Shown one piece after another: positions 7,814-18,003 of a DNA stretch of 64,000 nucleotides. The stretch lies in the NCBI RefSeq assembly GCF_003605365.2, contig NZ_QYTU02000001.1, forward strand, positions 124,001 to 188,000. Reading direction: 5' to 3'. The position numbers and the translations under genes were made by a program. The stretch is from Siminovitchia fortis. Its GTDB lineage: Bacteria > Bacillota > Bacilli > Bacillales > Bacillaceae_C. Each line of letters opens with the position of its first letter. Within the stretch, counting starts at the first letter, position 1. The notes under the pieces were generated by a model. That model was not told where the DNA came from. It saw only the letters and a list, made by a program, of their open reading frames with translations, and ran no database searches.

Positions 7814-10369
7814 TTAAATCCCGCATTTCAACTGTGCATTGCAATTATCACATGTATTGCATCCGCCGATTTCTTTAACTTGTCCTTTTCGGCAGACAGG
7901 GCATGTATTTCCGAGCTCAGAACCGATTGTAACGCTGGTGGACCTGAGGTCCTGGATTGTATCGACCAGGACGACAGGACGGTCAGCCTGTTTCTCGTCT
8001 TTTTCTTCTTCTGAAGTATTTTCTTCTGCTTTTAATGTAAGGACCTGTGAATCCCGGCTTCCGTCTACATAGACCGTACCGCCTTTTGCCCCGCCTTTGT
8101 ACAAACGTTCGTATACTGCTTCCACTTGTTCCACTGAGTATCCTTTCGGCGCATTGACCGTTTTTGAGATGGAGCTGTCAATCCATCTCTGGATGACACA
8201 CTGTACATCAGCGTGGGCTTCAGGAGACAGTTCCATTGCTGTTACAAACCAATGCGGCAGGCTGTCCTCTTCCGCCTCTGGATGCTCCTTCAGGTAATCC
8301 TGTACAATATCAGCCTTGACTTCGATAAATTTTCCGAGTCTTCCGCTTCTGTAATAAGTGAAGGAGAAATATGGTTCAAGTCCTGTTGAACACCCGATCA
8401 TCGTTCCTGTGGAACCAGTTGGCGCCACTGTCAACAGATGTGAATTCCGGATTCCGTGTTTCTTGATTGCTTCATGGATATCTTCCGGCATGCCCTTCAT
8501 GTAGCCGGTTTGGGTGAATGCTTCACGAAGTTTCGCTGTCTCATCCTCGTTTTTCCCATTTAAAAACGGGAAACTTCCCTTTTCTTTTGCGAGTTCCACC
8601 GATTCGCGATAGGCAGTTGTAGCGATCACTTCAAACACTTTGTCAACGAGCTCATTGCCTTCCTGCGAACCGTATTCTTTCTCGCAGTAAATAAGCAGAT
8701 CCGCCAATCCCATGACACCAAGGCCGACACGGCGCTCTCCAAGTGCCTGCTTTTTATTTTCTTCGAGAAAATACGGCGTTGCATCTATGACATTATCCTG
8801 CATCCGGACGCCTACCTTGACCGTTTGCTTTAATCGTTCAAAGTCGACTGTCTTATTTTCACGGTCGGCCATCCGGGCCAAATTGACGGCTGCAAGATTA
8901 CATACGGAATATGGGGCCAGCGGCTGTTCGCCGCATGGGTTAGTTGCCACAACTTTTTGGCCGTAGCTTCTCGCATTTGTCATTTCATTGGCATTGTCAA
9001 TAAAGAATATTCCGGGCTCAGCAGAATAGGTCGCGCAAATATTGATGAGATTCCAAAGCTCTTTCGCTTTGATCTTTCTATAAGTCCTGACTTTGTAGCC
9101 AAGCTTTTTCCATTCACGCACATCGCCGACTTCATGCCATTTCTCATTATACGCCTTCATTTCTTCTTCGCTGTAATTTTCAACATCAGGGAAGCAAAGC
9201 TCGTACTCACCGTCATTTTCGACAGCGTCCATGAATTCCTTCGTAATGCAGACAGAAATATTGGCTCCAGTTAAAAATTCAGGATTATGGACGGAGTATG
9301 TGCCGCCTTCCTTCAGCTTCTCTTCTGCGTTGCGGAATATTTCTTCGCTGAATCCGCCATATCCCGGCATTGTCCGGTAATTAAGCACTCCCTGGTACAT
9401 CGCTTCTTCCGCCTGCGTCAACGGAGTAAATTTCAGTTTATCCTTTGCATGCTTTTTGATGATTGGATCGTTTGTATTCTCGATTAAAAAGCGCAAAATT
9501 CTTGGATTCTGCATTTTGGAAATGATGAATTCCACGATATCCGGATGCCAGGACGCGAGCATGATCATTTGGGCTCCGCGGCGGGATCCGCCCTGTTCGA
9601 CCAGATGCGTAAGCTTTGCAATATCGTCGAGCCAGGATACGGAGCCTGATGACTTACCATTGACGCCCCGTGCAAGTGTATTGCGCGGACGTAAAGTGGA
9701 ACCGTTCGTACCGACGCCCCCGCCGCGGCTCATAATTTCCATCACTTGTTTTCTGTGCTCAGAGATGCCTTCGCGTGAATCCGCCACAAAAGGCATAACA
9801 TAGCAGTTAAAATAAGTAACGTCGGTTCCTGCACCGGCTCCATAGAGCACCCTGCCGGCCGGAACAAAATTCAAATTGACAAGCTCTTCATAGAATTTCT
9901 GAAACCATTCCTGTCTCTTCTCTTCCGTTTTTTCAACTGAAGCAAGGCCTGTTGCATTTCTTTTGGCAATCTGCTCATAAAAGACTTCTAGCGGCTTCTC
10001 AATGATGTCGAGCGGGCGGACAATGACTCCTGTTTCCCTCTCTTTCTCGTCTTCCAGCGCAGTAAGGAATTCTTCCTCGACGATAACTTCAGCATTTTTT
10101 TCTTCCCAGTCGATTGATTTGATGAATCCGAGCCCTCTTGCCGGAAATTTAGGATCTTCTTTTATGGTCAAAACGACGAAGTCACCGACAGACAGAGTGA
10201 TTTTTTCCGTATCCTTATATGCATATCGGTCAATCATGACAAGCCGTGAAACGCCTTTTTGGGTGAGTTTCATGTCGGGTGTAATCGGATGTACATGTTT
10301 GAATAATTGGATGTCTTCATTGAGCCTCTCTATGTTTAAGCTCGGTTTTTTTGTAAATGCAACAGACAT
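7814..10369 (-). CDS. nrdJ: Adenosylcobalamin-dependent (class II) ribonucleotide reductase
   Basis: The enzyme reduces ribonucleotides to deoxyribonucleotides using coenzyme B12 as radical source, so it needs neither oxygen nor an iron subunit. The 851-residue product shows the redox cysteine in FNCYVMP (residue 189), the finger-loop NPCGE with the radical cysteine 479, and the partner cysteine 490. A C-terminal zinc-ribbon-like tail carries CPVC and CNTCDNC. The start ATG at 10369 has AAAGGAG upstream. Two NrdR boxes lie about 100-150 bases upstream. A repeat lies directly downstream. At this place B. subtilis has mntR and the lipoate-synthesis gene lipM instead. Confidence 0.95.
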   Translation of the reverse strand: MSVAFTKKPSLNIERLNEDIQLFKHVHPITPDMKLTQKGVSRLVMIDRYAYKDTEKITLSVGDFVVLTIKEDPKFPARGLGFIKSIDWEEKNAEVIVEEEFLTALEDEKERETGVIVRPLDIIEKPLEVFYEQIAKRNATGLASVEKTEEKRQEWFQKFYEELVNLNFVPAGRVLYGAGAGTDVTYFNCYVMPFVADSREGISEHRKQVMEIMSRGGGVGTNGSTLRPRNTLARGVNGKSSGSVSWLDDIAKLTHLVEQGGSRRGAQMIMLASWHPDIVEFIISKMQNPRILRFLIENTNDPIIKKHAKDKLKFTPLTQAEEAMYQGVLNYRTMPGYGGFSEEIFRNAEEKLKEGGTYSVHNPEFLTGANISVCITKEFMDAVENDGEYELCFPDVENYSEEEMKAYNEKWHEVGDVREWKKLGYKVRTYRKIKAKELWNLINICATYSAEPGIFFIDNANEMTNARSYGQKVVATNPCGEQPLAPYSVCNLAAVNLARMADRENKTVDFERLKQTVKVGVRMQDNVIDATPYFLEENKKQALGERRVGLGVMGLADLLIYCEKEYGSQEGNELVDKVFEVIATTAYRESVELAKEKGSFPFLNGKNEDETAKLREAFTQTGYMKGMPEDIHEAIKKHGIRNSHLLTVAPTGSTGTMIGCSTGLEPYFSFTYYRSGRLGKFIEVKADIVQDYLKEHPEAEEDSLPHWFVTAMELSPEAHADVQCVIQRWIDSSISKTVNAPKGYSVEQVEAVYERLYKGGAKGGTVYVDGSRDSQVLTLKAEENTSEEEKDEKQADRPVVLVDTIQDLRSTSVTIGSELGNTCPVCRKGQVKEIGGCNTCDNCNAQLKCGI

Positions 10370-10471
10370 TTTGCCAACTCCTTTATAAAAACGATTTGAA
10401 GAATGTTTACTGTTTGTATGTATCTGTCATTGATAAGTTACCATATTTATATCCCGAAAATCAATCCTTAA

Positions 10472-10487
10472 ACACAATATATTGATT
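10472..10487. promoter_or_regulatory. NrdR box 1
   Basis: ACACAATATATTGATT matches the NrdR consensus ACACwATATwTwGTGT in 13 of 16 positions. It lies upstream of nrdJ and is spaced 32 bp (start to start) from a second box, the usual three-turn spacing of NrdR box pairs. Confidence 0.8.
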
Positions 10488-10503
10488 TTTATTTAAAATA
10501 ACT

Positions 10504-10519
10504 ATACTATATGTTGTGT
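10504..10519. promoter_or_regulatory. NrdR box 2
   Basis: ATACTATATGTTGTGT matches the NrdR consensus in 14 of 16 positions and lies 32 bp from box 1. NrdR is the zinc/ATP-cone repressor of ribonucleotide reductase genes; the pair probably covers the nrdJ promoter. Confidence 0.82.
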
Positions 10520-10726
10520 TTTCAGAAATAATTGATAACGATTTGTCAAATCTCCAAATGCGAGGATTTGAAAGCAAAACAAAGCGATCGCAGGAAATTC
10601 TCCCATAAACCGATTTTTTTCAACAATTTTAGACTTTTTCTTTAATTGACAGATTAACCGGATTATACATGCCGTATGGACCCTTCCGGCCTTCATTTTT
10701 CCAAGGGGAAAGTACGGAGAAAACCT

Positions 10727-10755
10727 TTGATTCATTGTACTGTGCCGAATATAAT
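10727..10755 (+). promoter_or_regulatory. Sigma-A promoter of yqhL
   Basis: TTGATT (10727-10732) and a perfect TATAAT (10750-10755) are 17 bp apart, 36 bp before the yqhL start. Confidence 0.8.
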
Positions 10756-10790
10756 AGAATTAGGGTATATACTAGAAAGGGGCTTTTACA

Positions 10791-11171
10791 TTGTCATTGC
10801 TTTATACACTGCTTATTATTTTGGGGGCTGTTATTGTATTTTCCTTGTATAATTATTTTCAGCAGAAAAAAATTTTAAAGACGCTCAACCAAGATGACTT
10901 CCGAGCCGGATATAGAAAAGCGCAGCTGATTGATGTCCGGGAGCAAAAAGAATATGAGGGAGGGCATATACTTGGCGCGCGCAATATCCCCATGTCTCAA
11001 TTAAAAATGAGAATGAAAGAGATCAGGAAAGATAAACCTGTTTATTTATATTGCCAAAGCGGTTTGCGAAGCGGCAGGGCTGCCCAGCAGCTGTACAGGA
11101 AAGGTTACCGCCAGCTCTATCATTTGCAGGGCGGATTTAAACAATGGACCGGAAAAATAAAAAGCAAATAA
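10791..11171 (+). CDS. yqhL: Rhodanese-like membrane-anchored protein
   Basis: The 126-residue product has an N-terminal membrane segment (about 3-22) and a single rhodanese domain with LIDVREQKEYEGGHILGA and the active-site loop CQSGLRS, whose cysteine would carry persulfide sulfur. It corresponds to YqhL. The start is TTG at 10791 with AAAGGGG eight bases upstream and a strong sigma-A promoter ahead. It converges with gcvPB across a bidirectional terminator. The physiological sulfur acceptor is not known from the sequence. Confidence 0.92.
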   Translation: MSLLYTLLIILGAVIVFSLYNYFQQKKILKTLNQDDFRAGYRKAQLIDVREQKEYEGGHILGARNIPMSQLKMRMKEIRKDKPVYLYCQSGLRSGRAAQQLYRKGYRQLYHLQGGFKQWTGKIKSK

Positions 11172-11184
11172 AAAGAAAAATGGA

Positions 11185-11214
11185 AACAGCCTCTTCGATC
11201 ATGAAGAGGCTGTT
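11185..11214. terminator. Bidirectional terminator between yqhL and gcvPB
   Basis: A perfect 12-bp stem (AACAGCCTCTTC with GAAGAGGCTGTT) has a six-base loop, followed by CTCTTTATT on plus and preceded by an A-rich run that reads as T on minus. Confidence 0.88.
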
Positions 11215-11218
11215 CTCT

Positions 11219-12679
11219 TTATTCTTTACTATAACGCAGAACCGGCTTTCTGGCCGCCTGTGTTTCATCCATTCTTTTAACGATTGTACTGTGGGGTGCT
11301 TCCTGGACAATTTCAGGATTTTCTTCGGCTTCCTTGGCAATTTGGATCATCGCATCGATAAATCCGTCCAGCGTTTCTTTCGATTCTGTCTCGGTCGGCT
11401 CGAACATCATGCACTCTTCCACATTGAGCGGGAAATAAATGGTTGGCGGATGGTAGCCGAAATCAAGCAGGCGCTTGGCGATGTCCAATGTTCTGACCCC
11501 AAGTTTTTTCTGGCGGGATCCGCTTAGCACAAATTCATGCTTACAGTGCGTGTCATACGGCAAATCGTAATATGGAGCAAGTTTTCTCATCATATAGTTC
11601 GCATTCAAAACGGCATATTCCGTTACGGCTTTAAGCCCGTCGGGACCCATTGAACGAATGTAGGTATAAGCCCTCACATTAATGCCGAAGTTTCCGTAAA
11701 ACGGCTTTACCCTTCCGATGGCGTTCGGCCTGTCATAGTCGATGATAAACTGATCATCTTTTTTGGTGATGACCGGCTTTGGAAGAAATGGAATCAAATC
11801 TTTTTTCACGCCGACCGGGCCTGATCCGGGCCCGCCGCCCCCATGCGGACCGGTGAAAGTTTTATGAAGGTTCAAATGGACAACATCAAAGCCCATGTCG
11901 CCGGGACGGGCTTTTGACATGACCGCATTCAGATTGGCACCGTCATAATAAAGCTTGCCCCCGGCTCCATGAACGATTTCTGCCATTTCGAGAATTTGTT
12001 CCTCAAACAAGCCGAGGGTATTTGGATTCGTCAGCATCAATGCTGCCGTATCCGGCCCGACAAGCGACTTAAGATGCTCCAAGTCGACGAGTCCGTCTTC
12101 TCCGGAGCGGACCGTTATGGTTTCAAGCCCTGCGACAGTGGCTGATGCCGGATTGGTTCCGTGAGCGGAATCCGGTACGATGACCTTTGTCCTGTCCGTA
12201 TCACCGTTCGCTTCATGGAAAGCCCTGATCATCATGAGGCCGGTCCACTCACCATGGGCTCCTGCAGCGGTTTGCAGAGTGACTTCGTCCATACCCGTAA
12301 TTTCTTTCAAATGTTCCTGCAAATCATACATCAGTTCCAAAGCACCCTGTACAGATGACTCAGGCTGAAGCGGGTGTATGTGGGCAAAGCCCGGAAAGCG
12401 GGCGACAGCTTCATTGATCTTTGGATTGTATTTCATCGTACATGAACCGAGCGGATAAAATCCTGAGTCAATTCCATGATTATGGGTCGACAGCTCGGTA
12501 TAATGCCTCATGATATCCAATTCGGAAACCTCGGGCAAATCAGGTTCCTCTTCCCTCAAATATCCTGATGGAATGCATTGCTCAATATCGGCTTCAGGAA
12601 CGTCGAGGCCGGGCAGACTGTACCCTATACGCCCGGGTGTGGATTTTTCAAATATTAACGGCATAACCACTTCACTCAT
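11219..12679 (-). CDS. gcvPB: Glycine dehydrogenase (decarboxylating) subunit 2
   Basis: This is the PLP-binding half of the split P-protein of the glycine cleavage system; with GcvPA it decarboxylates glycine and passes aminomethyl to lipoyl-GcvH. The PLP lysine lies in [18 protein letters not shown]. The 486-residue product closely follows B. subtilis GcvPB. The ATG at 12679 has GGGGGA upstream and overlaps the gcvPA stop by four bases (ATGA), so the two subunits are coupled. It is the last gene of the gcvT-gcvPA-gcvPB operon. Confidence 0.97.
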   Translation of the reverse strand: MSEVVMPLIFEKSTPGRIGYSLPGLDVPEADIEQCIPSGYLREEEPDLPEVSELDIMRHYTELSTHNHGIDSGFYPLGSCTMKYNPKINEAVARFPGFAHIHPLQPESSVQGALELMYDLQEHLKEITGMDEVTLQTAAGAHGEWTGLMMIRAFHEANGDTDRTKVIVPDSAHGTNPASATVAGLETITVRSGEDGLVDLEHLKSLVGPDTAALMLTNPNTLGLFEEQILEMAEIVHGAGGKLYYDGANLNAVMSKARPGDMGFDVVHLNLHKTFTGPHGGGGPGSGPVGVKKDLIPFLPKPVITKKDDQFIIDYDRPNAIGRVKPFYGNFGINVRAYTYIRSMGPDGLKAVTEYAVLNANYMMRKLAPYYDLPYDTHCKHEFVLSGSRQKKLGVRTLDIAKRLLDFGYHPPTIYFPLNVEECMMFEPTETESKETLDGFIDAMIQIAKEAEENPEIVQEAPHSTIVKRMDETQAARKPVLRYSKE

Positions 12680-14022
12680 TGATGATCCCCCAATTCTGTA
12701 ATAAATTGATCGATCTCTTCTTTTGTCCGCAGCTCTGTTACTGCAATAAGCATATGGTTTTCAAGCTCCGGATAATCGCGCCCCAGATCATAACCGCCGA
12801 TGATGCCTTTTTCAAGAAGGCTTTCATTCACCTCATGAACCGGTTTGTTAAGCTTCACAACGAATTCGTTGAAGTGATACCCATCCAGAGGAAGGTCAAA
12901 TCCTTTTTTCCTGAAAGCTTCTTTCGCATAATGCGTTTTCTGAATATTTTGGGCGGACATCTCTTTGACGCCTTTTTTTCCTAATGCGGTCATCGCCACA
13001 GATGCGGCCAACGCGTTCAGCGCCTGGTTCGAGCAAATATTGGAAGTGGCCTTGTCTCTGCGGATGTGCTGCTCCCGTGCCTGCAGCGTCAAAACAAAAC
13101 CTCTTTTTCCTTCCTCGTCCACTGTTTGGCCCACCAGTCTTCCCGGTACTTTTCTCATCAATTTTTTCGATACGGCAAAATATCCGCAATGCGGTCCGCC
13201 AAATGCTGCCGGTATCCCAAATGGCTGGGCATCACCTATGACAATATCTGCGCCAAGGCTTCCCGGAGAGGCAAGAATGCCGAGCGCCAGAGGATTGCTG
13301 GATACGACGAATTGCGCTTTTACATCATGTACAAGCGGTTCAATGTCCTTCAATGGCTCAATGAGACCAAAAAAATTCGGATATTGGACAACGACAGCAG
13401 CAACGTCTTTGTCGAGTTCGGACTTCAAGGCTTCCATGTCTGTCAAGCCATCCTTGTACGGGATTTCAACCACGTCGATATGCTGACCCTTAGCATAAGT
13501 TTTCAATACTTCCCGGGATTCGGGATGCACGGTTTGCGATACAAGCACTTTTTTGCGTCTTGTATGCCCGGCGCTCAGCATCGCCGCTTCGGCAAGAGCA
13601 GTGCCGCCGTCGTACATCGAAGAATTGGCCACGTCCATTCCGGTAAGTTCACAAATCATTGTCTGGAATTCAAAGATAGCCTGCAGTTCACCCTGAGAAA
13701 TTTCCGGCTGGTACGGAGTATAGGCTGTATAAAATTCCGACCGGGATATTACATGGTCTACAATTACCGGGATATAGTGATCGTATACCCCTGCCCCAAG
13801 GAAGCTTGTATTGTTTATCAAATCGGCATTTTGGGCTGCAAGTCCTGCAAGCTCTTTCATTAATGCCGTTTCTGATTTTGCTTGTTTTATATTGTATTCG
13901 CCTTTGAACCGGACCTTTTCCGGAATATCGGAAAACAGCTCATCAATTGAATCCGCTCCGATCGCCTCCAGCATCTCTTTTTTATCCTGCTCTGTCATGG
14001 GCAGATAACGATGTTTGATCAT
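12676..14022 (-). CDS. gcvPA: Glycine dehydrogenase (decarboxylating) subunit 1
   Basis: This is the N-terminal half of the split P-protein. The 448-residue product begins [14 protein letters not shown] and contains the conserved [18 protein letters not shown] and [18 protein letters not shown] segments of the family. It forms the enzyme with GcvPB and uses PLP. GGAGGAG lies upstream of the ATG. It sits 18 bases after gcvT and overlaps gcvPB by four. Regulation is through the glycine riboswitch ahead of gcvT. Confidence 0.97.
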   Translation of the reverse strand: MIKHRYLPMTEQDKKEMLEAIGADSIDELFSDIPEKVRFKGEYNIKQAKSETALMKELAGLAAQNADLINNTSFLGAGVYDHYIPVIVDHVISRSEFYTAYTPYQPEISQGELQAIFEFQTMICELTGMDVANSSMYDGGTALAEAAMLSAGHTRRKKVLVSQTVHPESREVLKTYAKGQHIDVVEIPYKDGLTDMEALKSELDKDVAAVVVQYPNFFGLIEPLKDIEPLVHDVKAQFVVSSNPLALGILASPGSLGADIVIGDAQPFGIPAAFGGPHCGYFAVSKKLMRKVPGRLVGQTVDEEGKRGFVLTLQAREQHIRRDKATSNICSNQALNALAASVAMTALGKKGVKEMSAQNIQKTHYAKEAFRKKGFDLPLDGYHFNEFVVKLNKPVHEVNESLLEKGIIGGYDLGRDYPELENHMLIAVTELRTKEEIDQFITELGDHQ

Positions 14023-14040
14023 GTTCCATTCTCCTCCATC

Positions 14041-15147
14041 CTACTTTTTTGGGCGCTTATAAAACGGTGTCTGAATGATTTTTGCTTTCAGGCGTTTTTT
14101 ACGAACTTCTATTTCCACTTCATTTCCCTCTTCATTATAGTCAGCGCCGATTAAAACAAGGCCGATATTTTTCTTCAATGTGGGAGATTGTGTTCCGGAG
14201 GTGACATAGCCAATTTCCTTATCGCCCGAAAAAACCCTGTAGCCGTTTCTCGGGATCCCCCGGTCGATCATTTCAACTCCTGCAATCCTTCTTTCCACAC
14301 CTTGTTCCTTTTGCCTTTTCAAAGCCTCTTTGCCGATAAAATCGGCCTCTTTATTCAACTTGACGGCAAAACCAATTCCCGCTTCCAATGGTGTGATTTC
14401 AGGTGAAAGTTCCTGTCCGTACAATGGAAGCGCCGCTTCAAACCGCAGTGTATCCCTGGCTCCCAAACCGCACGGTACAAGCCCTTCATCCTTGCCTATT
14501 TCTAAAAGGGTTCTCCACAATTTCTCCGCATCATCCGCTTGGCAATAGATCTCGAATCCATCCTCGCCTGTATATCCCGTACGGGAAACCAATGCATGGG
14601 CACCGTCCAGTTCCACATCATGCCTGAATTTGAAAAAACCGATGTCATCCAAATTTGTATTTTTCGAAAGCTTCTGCAGGATTGACTGGGCTTTCGGACC
14701 CTGGATGGCGATCAATGCATATTGGTCCGAAACATTTTCAACGCTGACGCCTTCAGGTGCATGTTGCTTTAACCATTCATAGTCTTTTTCGGTATTTGCA
14801 GCGTTGACGACGAGGAAATATTCTTCTTCACTCAGCTTGTATACAAGCAGATCATCAACCACACCGCCATTTTCATAACACATCGCCGTATAGAGGGCGC
14901 CTCCGTCTTTAAGCCTGGAAAAATCGTTCGTCATCATTTTTTGCAGAAAGTCGAGACTGTTTTTCCCCTTGACAATGATTTCACCCATATGGGATACATC
15001 GAAAATACCGGCATTCTTTCTTACTGCCTCATGCTCTTCTTTAATGCCGGAAAATTGGACCGGCATGTCCCAACCGCCAAAATCGATTGTCTTGGCCCCA
15101 TATTCTTTATACAAAGGATATAATGGGGTCTTCTTTAATTCGGACAT
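14041..15147 (-). CDS. gcvT: Aminomethyltransferase (glycine cleavage T-protein)
   Basis: GcvT transfers the one-carbon unit from aminomethyl-lipoyl-GcvH to tetrahydrofolate and releases ammonia. The 368-residue product shows [12 protein letters not shown], the FDVSHMGEI block, [15 protein letters not shown] and [20 protein letters not shown], all typical T-protein motifs. It is the first gene of the operon, preceded by a tandem glycine riboswitch and its terminator, so high glycine should switch the operon on. Confidence 0.97.
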   Translation of the reverse strand: MSELKKTPLYPLYKEYGAKTIDFGGWDMPVQFSGIKEEHEAVRKNAGIFDVSHMGEIIVKGKNSLDFLQKMMTNDFSRLKDGGALYTAMCYENGGVVDDLLVYKLSEEEYFLVVNAANTEKDYEWLKQHAPEGVSVENVSDQYALIAIQGPKAQSILQKLSKNTNLDDIGFFKFRHDVELDGAHALVSRTGYTGEDGFEIYCQADDAEKLWRTLLEIGKDEGLVPCGLGARDTLRFEAALPLYGQELSPEITPLEAGIGFAVKLNKEADFIGKEALKRQKEQGVERRIAGVEMIDRGIPRNGYRVFSGDKEIGYVTSGTQSPTLKKNIGLVLIGADYNEEGNEVEIEVRKKRLKAKIIQTPFYKRPKK

Positions 15148-15201
15148 TGTTTTTACATTCCTCCTTGGATTTTAGTTTGCTGCTGTGCAGTATAAGGGCA
15201 T

Positions 15202-15242
15202 AAAAAAAGACAGAAAAGCCCCGTAAAAGGTTTCTCTGTCTT
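15202..15242 (-). terminator. Riboswitch-controlled terminator before gcvT
   Basis: On minus, AAGACAGAGAAA pairs with TTTCTGTCTT and is followed by a run of seven T. The 5' arm overlaps the end of glycine aptamer 2, so glycine binding would prevent this terminator from forming. Confidence 0.85.
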
Positions 15243-15408
15243 GGCACCTGAAAGTTTGACCGGGTGCGTTCCGGCTTTCCCCTTTGGTGGCTCCACTGCG
15301 TGGAACACTCTCCAGAGCTGCGTCGGACAAGAGTCTTTTTGCCTGAGAGATTCGCGGGATTTGCTTGCTCCTTCGGCGCTGTTTTATGTCACAGTCTCTC
15401 CTCTTGCC
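15236..15408 (-). ncRNA. Tandem glycine riboswitch
   Basis: Two glycine aptamers follow each other on the minus strand. Aptamer 1 (about 15408-15326) has GGAGAGAC, CGCCGAAGGAGCAA and ATCTCTCAGGCAAAAAGAC. Aptamer 2 (about 15318-15236) has GGAGAG, CCACCAAAGGGGAAA and CTTTCAGGTGCC. These are the hallmark conserved segments of the gcvT element. It lies ahead of gcvT and a terminator, the ON-switch arrangement known from B. subtilis. Confidence 0.95.
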
Positions 15409-15548
15409 TTCATTCGCCTATATTCTTTTCAAGAATGGTTATACTAAAAAATATGTATATGGCTTTCATGGCTTTCTGTCACTTGTATCGTATCATTCTT
15501 TGCCATACTTTTCAAATTTTTTCTGATAAATCTTCGGGAGGTTCTATC

Positions 15549-17240
15549 ATGTCTGTTACAGTCAACTTCAACCGGAATTGGATGCCCGGTTTTTTGGACC
15601 GGTTTGAAAAGGACGGGCCATGGGCGGACCAAAAGCTGTTTAATCTGTCTTTGACAGCAGAAAAGCATCTTCTTGTTCCCGATTTCGAAGGGCTCGTGGC
15701 ACCAAAGCACCTGCCGGAATTAACCCTTCTGCCTCATCAGAAAGAAACTGCTGCAAGAGTGATAGAGGACATGAATGGAAAAGCCATATTGGCAGATGAA
15801 GTGGGGCTCGGCAAAACCATCGAAGCCGGACTGGTATTAAAAGAATACATGATCAGGGGATTGGTAAAAAGAGCCCTGATTCTGGTGCCCGCATCCCTCG
15901 TTTCCCAATGGACCTTTGAATTGAATTCAAAATTTCACATACATGCCGTTGCAGCCACAAAAAGTTATGTCTGGGAACGATATGACTGTGTAGTGTCATC
16001 CATTGACACAGCGAAAAGGAGCCCCCATAAGGAAATCATCGCCGAGCAGGCCTTTGACCTGATCATTATTGACGAAGCGCATAAACTGAAGAACCATAGA
16101 ACAAAAAATTATGAGTTTGTGCAGTCTCTTAAAAAGAAATTTTGCCTTTTGCTGACGGCAACGCCCATCCAGAATAAAATCGAAGAAATCTTTTACCTTG
16201 TCTCTTTGTTAAAGCCGGGCCATCTTGGAAGCCAATCAAGCTTTTTGGAGAAGTATAAAAATAAAAGGCTGTCAGCCAAAGAAAATGAACATTTAAAGAG
16301 CCTGGTAAATAAAGTGATGATCCGGAACAGGAGGGTTGATACCGGCATTGAATGGACCAAGCGCCATGTCGAGACGATTCCGATTCATTTCAACAATGAG
16401 GAAAAGGATCTGTATGAATCCATCGGCCTTCTGCGCCAAACTGATATCCCCATGCCTGCATTTTCGATCATGACGCTCCAGCGGGAAGCATGCAGCAGCA
16501 GGGAAGCCGTTTTTTTCACTTTAAAAAACATGCTGCAAAAAGAAAATCCGTCAGCCCAATACATGAAATGCATACAATTGATTCAGCAAAAGATCGATGC
16601 GGTCACTCGAAATTCCAAAGCGGAAAAAGCCTTGGAATTGATCAAAAAAATTGATGATAAAGTGATCATTTTTACCGAATATAGAGCAACACAATTATAT
16701 CTGCAGTGGTTCCTTCAGCAGCACGGGATAAAGTCCGTCCCCTTTCGCGGCGGTTTTAAACGAAGCAAAAAAGACTGGATGAGGGATTTATTCAAGAACC
16801 AAGTGCAAGTGCTTATAGCAACAGAGGCAGGCGGCGAGGGAATCAACCTCCAGTTTTGCAGCCATGTCATCAACTACGACTTGCCCTGGAATCCCATGAG
16901 GCTGGAACAGCGGATCGGTCGCGTTCATCGCCTTGGGCAGAAAGACGATGTCCATATTTATAATTTCGCTGTAAAAAACACAATTGAAGAGCATATTGTA
17001 AACTTACTTACGAACAAAATAAAGCTGTTTGAACGGGTTGTGGGAGAGCTTGATGACATTTTGGCCAAGTTGGACGGCGGAAGCATTGAGGAGCATATGA
17101 TGGATATTTTCAAAACTTCGAGGTCAGAGGGAGAAATGAAAGTGAAAATGGCCAATCTCGCAGCAATGATTGAATTTGCCGATACGATAAGAAAGGAAGA
17201 TGCAGCAGATGCTTCAACGGGAAATACATCAATATCTTGA
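15549..17240 (+). CDS. yqhH: SNF2-family DEAD/DEAH-box helicase YqhH
   Basis: The 563-residue product is an SF2 helicase-like ATPase of the SNF2 type. Motif I DEVGLGKT is at residues 83-90, followed by motif II DEAHKLKN, LLTATPIQNK (III), and in the C-terminal lobe ATEAGGEGINLQ and QRIGRVHRLGQ (V and VI). A longer frame to 15264 crosses the riboswitch region and is rejected; the ATG at 15549 has GGGAGG seven bases upstream. It is divergent from gcvT and overlaps yqhG. RapA-like proteins are relatives, but the specific role of YqhH is unknown. Confidence 0.92.
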   Translation: MSVTVNFNRNWMPGFLDRFEKDGPWADQKLFNLSLTAEKHLLVPDFEGLVAPKHLPELTLLPHQKETAARVIEDMNGKAILADEVGLGKTIEAGLVLKEYMIRGLVKRALILVPASLVSQWTFELNSKFHIHAVAATKSYVWERYDCVVSSIDTAKRSPHKEIIAEQAFDLIIIDEAHKLKNHRTKNYEFVQSLKKKFCLLLTATPIQNKIEEIFYLVSLLKPGHLGSQSSFLEKYKNKRLSAKENEHLKSLVNKVMIRNRRVDTGIEWTKRHVETIPIHFNNEEKDLYESIGLLRQTDIPMPAFSIMTLQREACSSREAVFFTLKNMLQKENPSAQYMKCIQLIQQKIDAVTRNSKAEKALELIKKIDDKVIIFTEYRATQLYLQWFLQQHGIKSVPFRGGFKRSKKDWMRDLFKNQVQVLIATEAGGEGINLQFCSHVINYDLPWNPMRLEQRIGRVHRLGQKDDVHIYNFAVKNTIEEHIVNLLTNKIKLFERVVGELDDILAKLDGGSIEEHMMDIFKTSRSEGEMKVKMANLAAMIEFADTIRKEDAADASTGNTSIS

Positions 17241-18003
17241 ACAGTTTTTTATGGCAACCGGCTGTACAATCGAGGAAAACGGCCAAGGATTTCTGACTGT
17301 ACAGCTGACGGTTGAAATGGATAAAGAACTGATGAACCGCCCCTTTTATTGGACATATCTCGAAAAAACAGGCGGTATTCCGAACCCGATGAAGGTCACT
17401 TTCATTACGGACCAGGAAAAAGCACCGCCGGATGTGAAAGGGGAATTCGTCCATTTCGGCGCGCCGCGGCTTCATCAGCTCTTTGAAACCGCAAGAAAAT
17501 TGGCGGCGTATATCCGCCTTTACGAAAGGCCCGTGATGCAGACAGGACAAAACGTTGCGCTCCATCCATGGCTTAATGTAAATATGAAAATATCATACTG
17601 CTCCGACAGAAAGAAAGATGTTTTCAGATCTTTCGGCCTCAATTTAATCAATGGAAATCTGATTGAATCGTTTGACGAAAAAATGAACAGTATTGTACTT
17701 TCGCCCAAAATACCGGACTATTGTTTTACTATTTCCCCGATCATCATGCCTGTCAGCGGCCTGAAAAGAATTGAGTCGTATTTGACAAGCGAAGTGCAAA
17801 GCAAGGATCACCCTTGGGCAGATGCCGCCATGAAAAGATGGGAGGAAGATTCACGGCTGTTGGATCATTTCTATGAAGGCGTGGAAGAAAAGCCGGAAAC
17901 TTATTTTATAGAGAAAAAAGCATTGAAAGAACAGTATAGCCCTTCCGTTCATGTGGATATATTAAACGGAGGGATCTTCTACTTAAATTCATTGCCGGCT
18001 TAA
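17209..18003 (+). CDS. yqhG: YqhG family protein
   Basis: The product has about 264 residues, is soluble, and has no recognisable catalytic motif. Its order after yqhH and its start MLQREIHQYLEQFFMATGC fit the YqhG family (DUF-type, unknown function), which is partner of YqhH across Bacillaceae. ATGs occur at 17200 and 17209; the second is chosen because AAAGGAAG ends nine bases before it. It overlaps yqhH by 32 bases, indicating coupled translation, and overlaps the convergent yqzE by 15 bases. Confidence 0.85.
   Translation: MLQREIHQYLEQFFMATGCTIEENGQGFLTVQLTVEMDKELMNRPFYWTYLEKTGGIPNPMKVTFITDQEKAPPDVKGEFVHFGAPRLHQLFETARKLAAYIRLYERPVMQTGQNVALHPWLNVNMKISYCSDRKKDVFRSFGLNLINGNLIESFDEKMNSIVLSPKIPDYCFTISPIIMPVSGLKRIESYLTSEVQSKDHPWADAAMKRWEEDSRLLDHFYEGVEEKPETYFIEKKALKEQYSPSVHVDILNGGIFYLNSLPA

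Noticed and set aside
12896-13863. Several frames opposite gcvPA
   Set aside because: All are shadows of the well-supported gcvPA gene.
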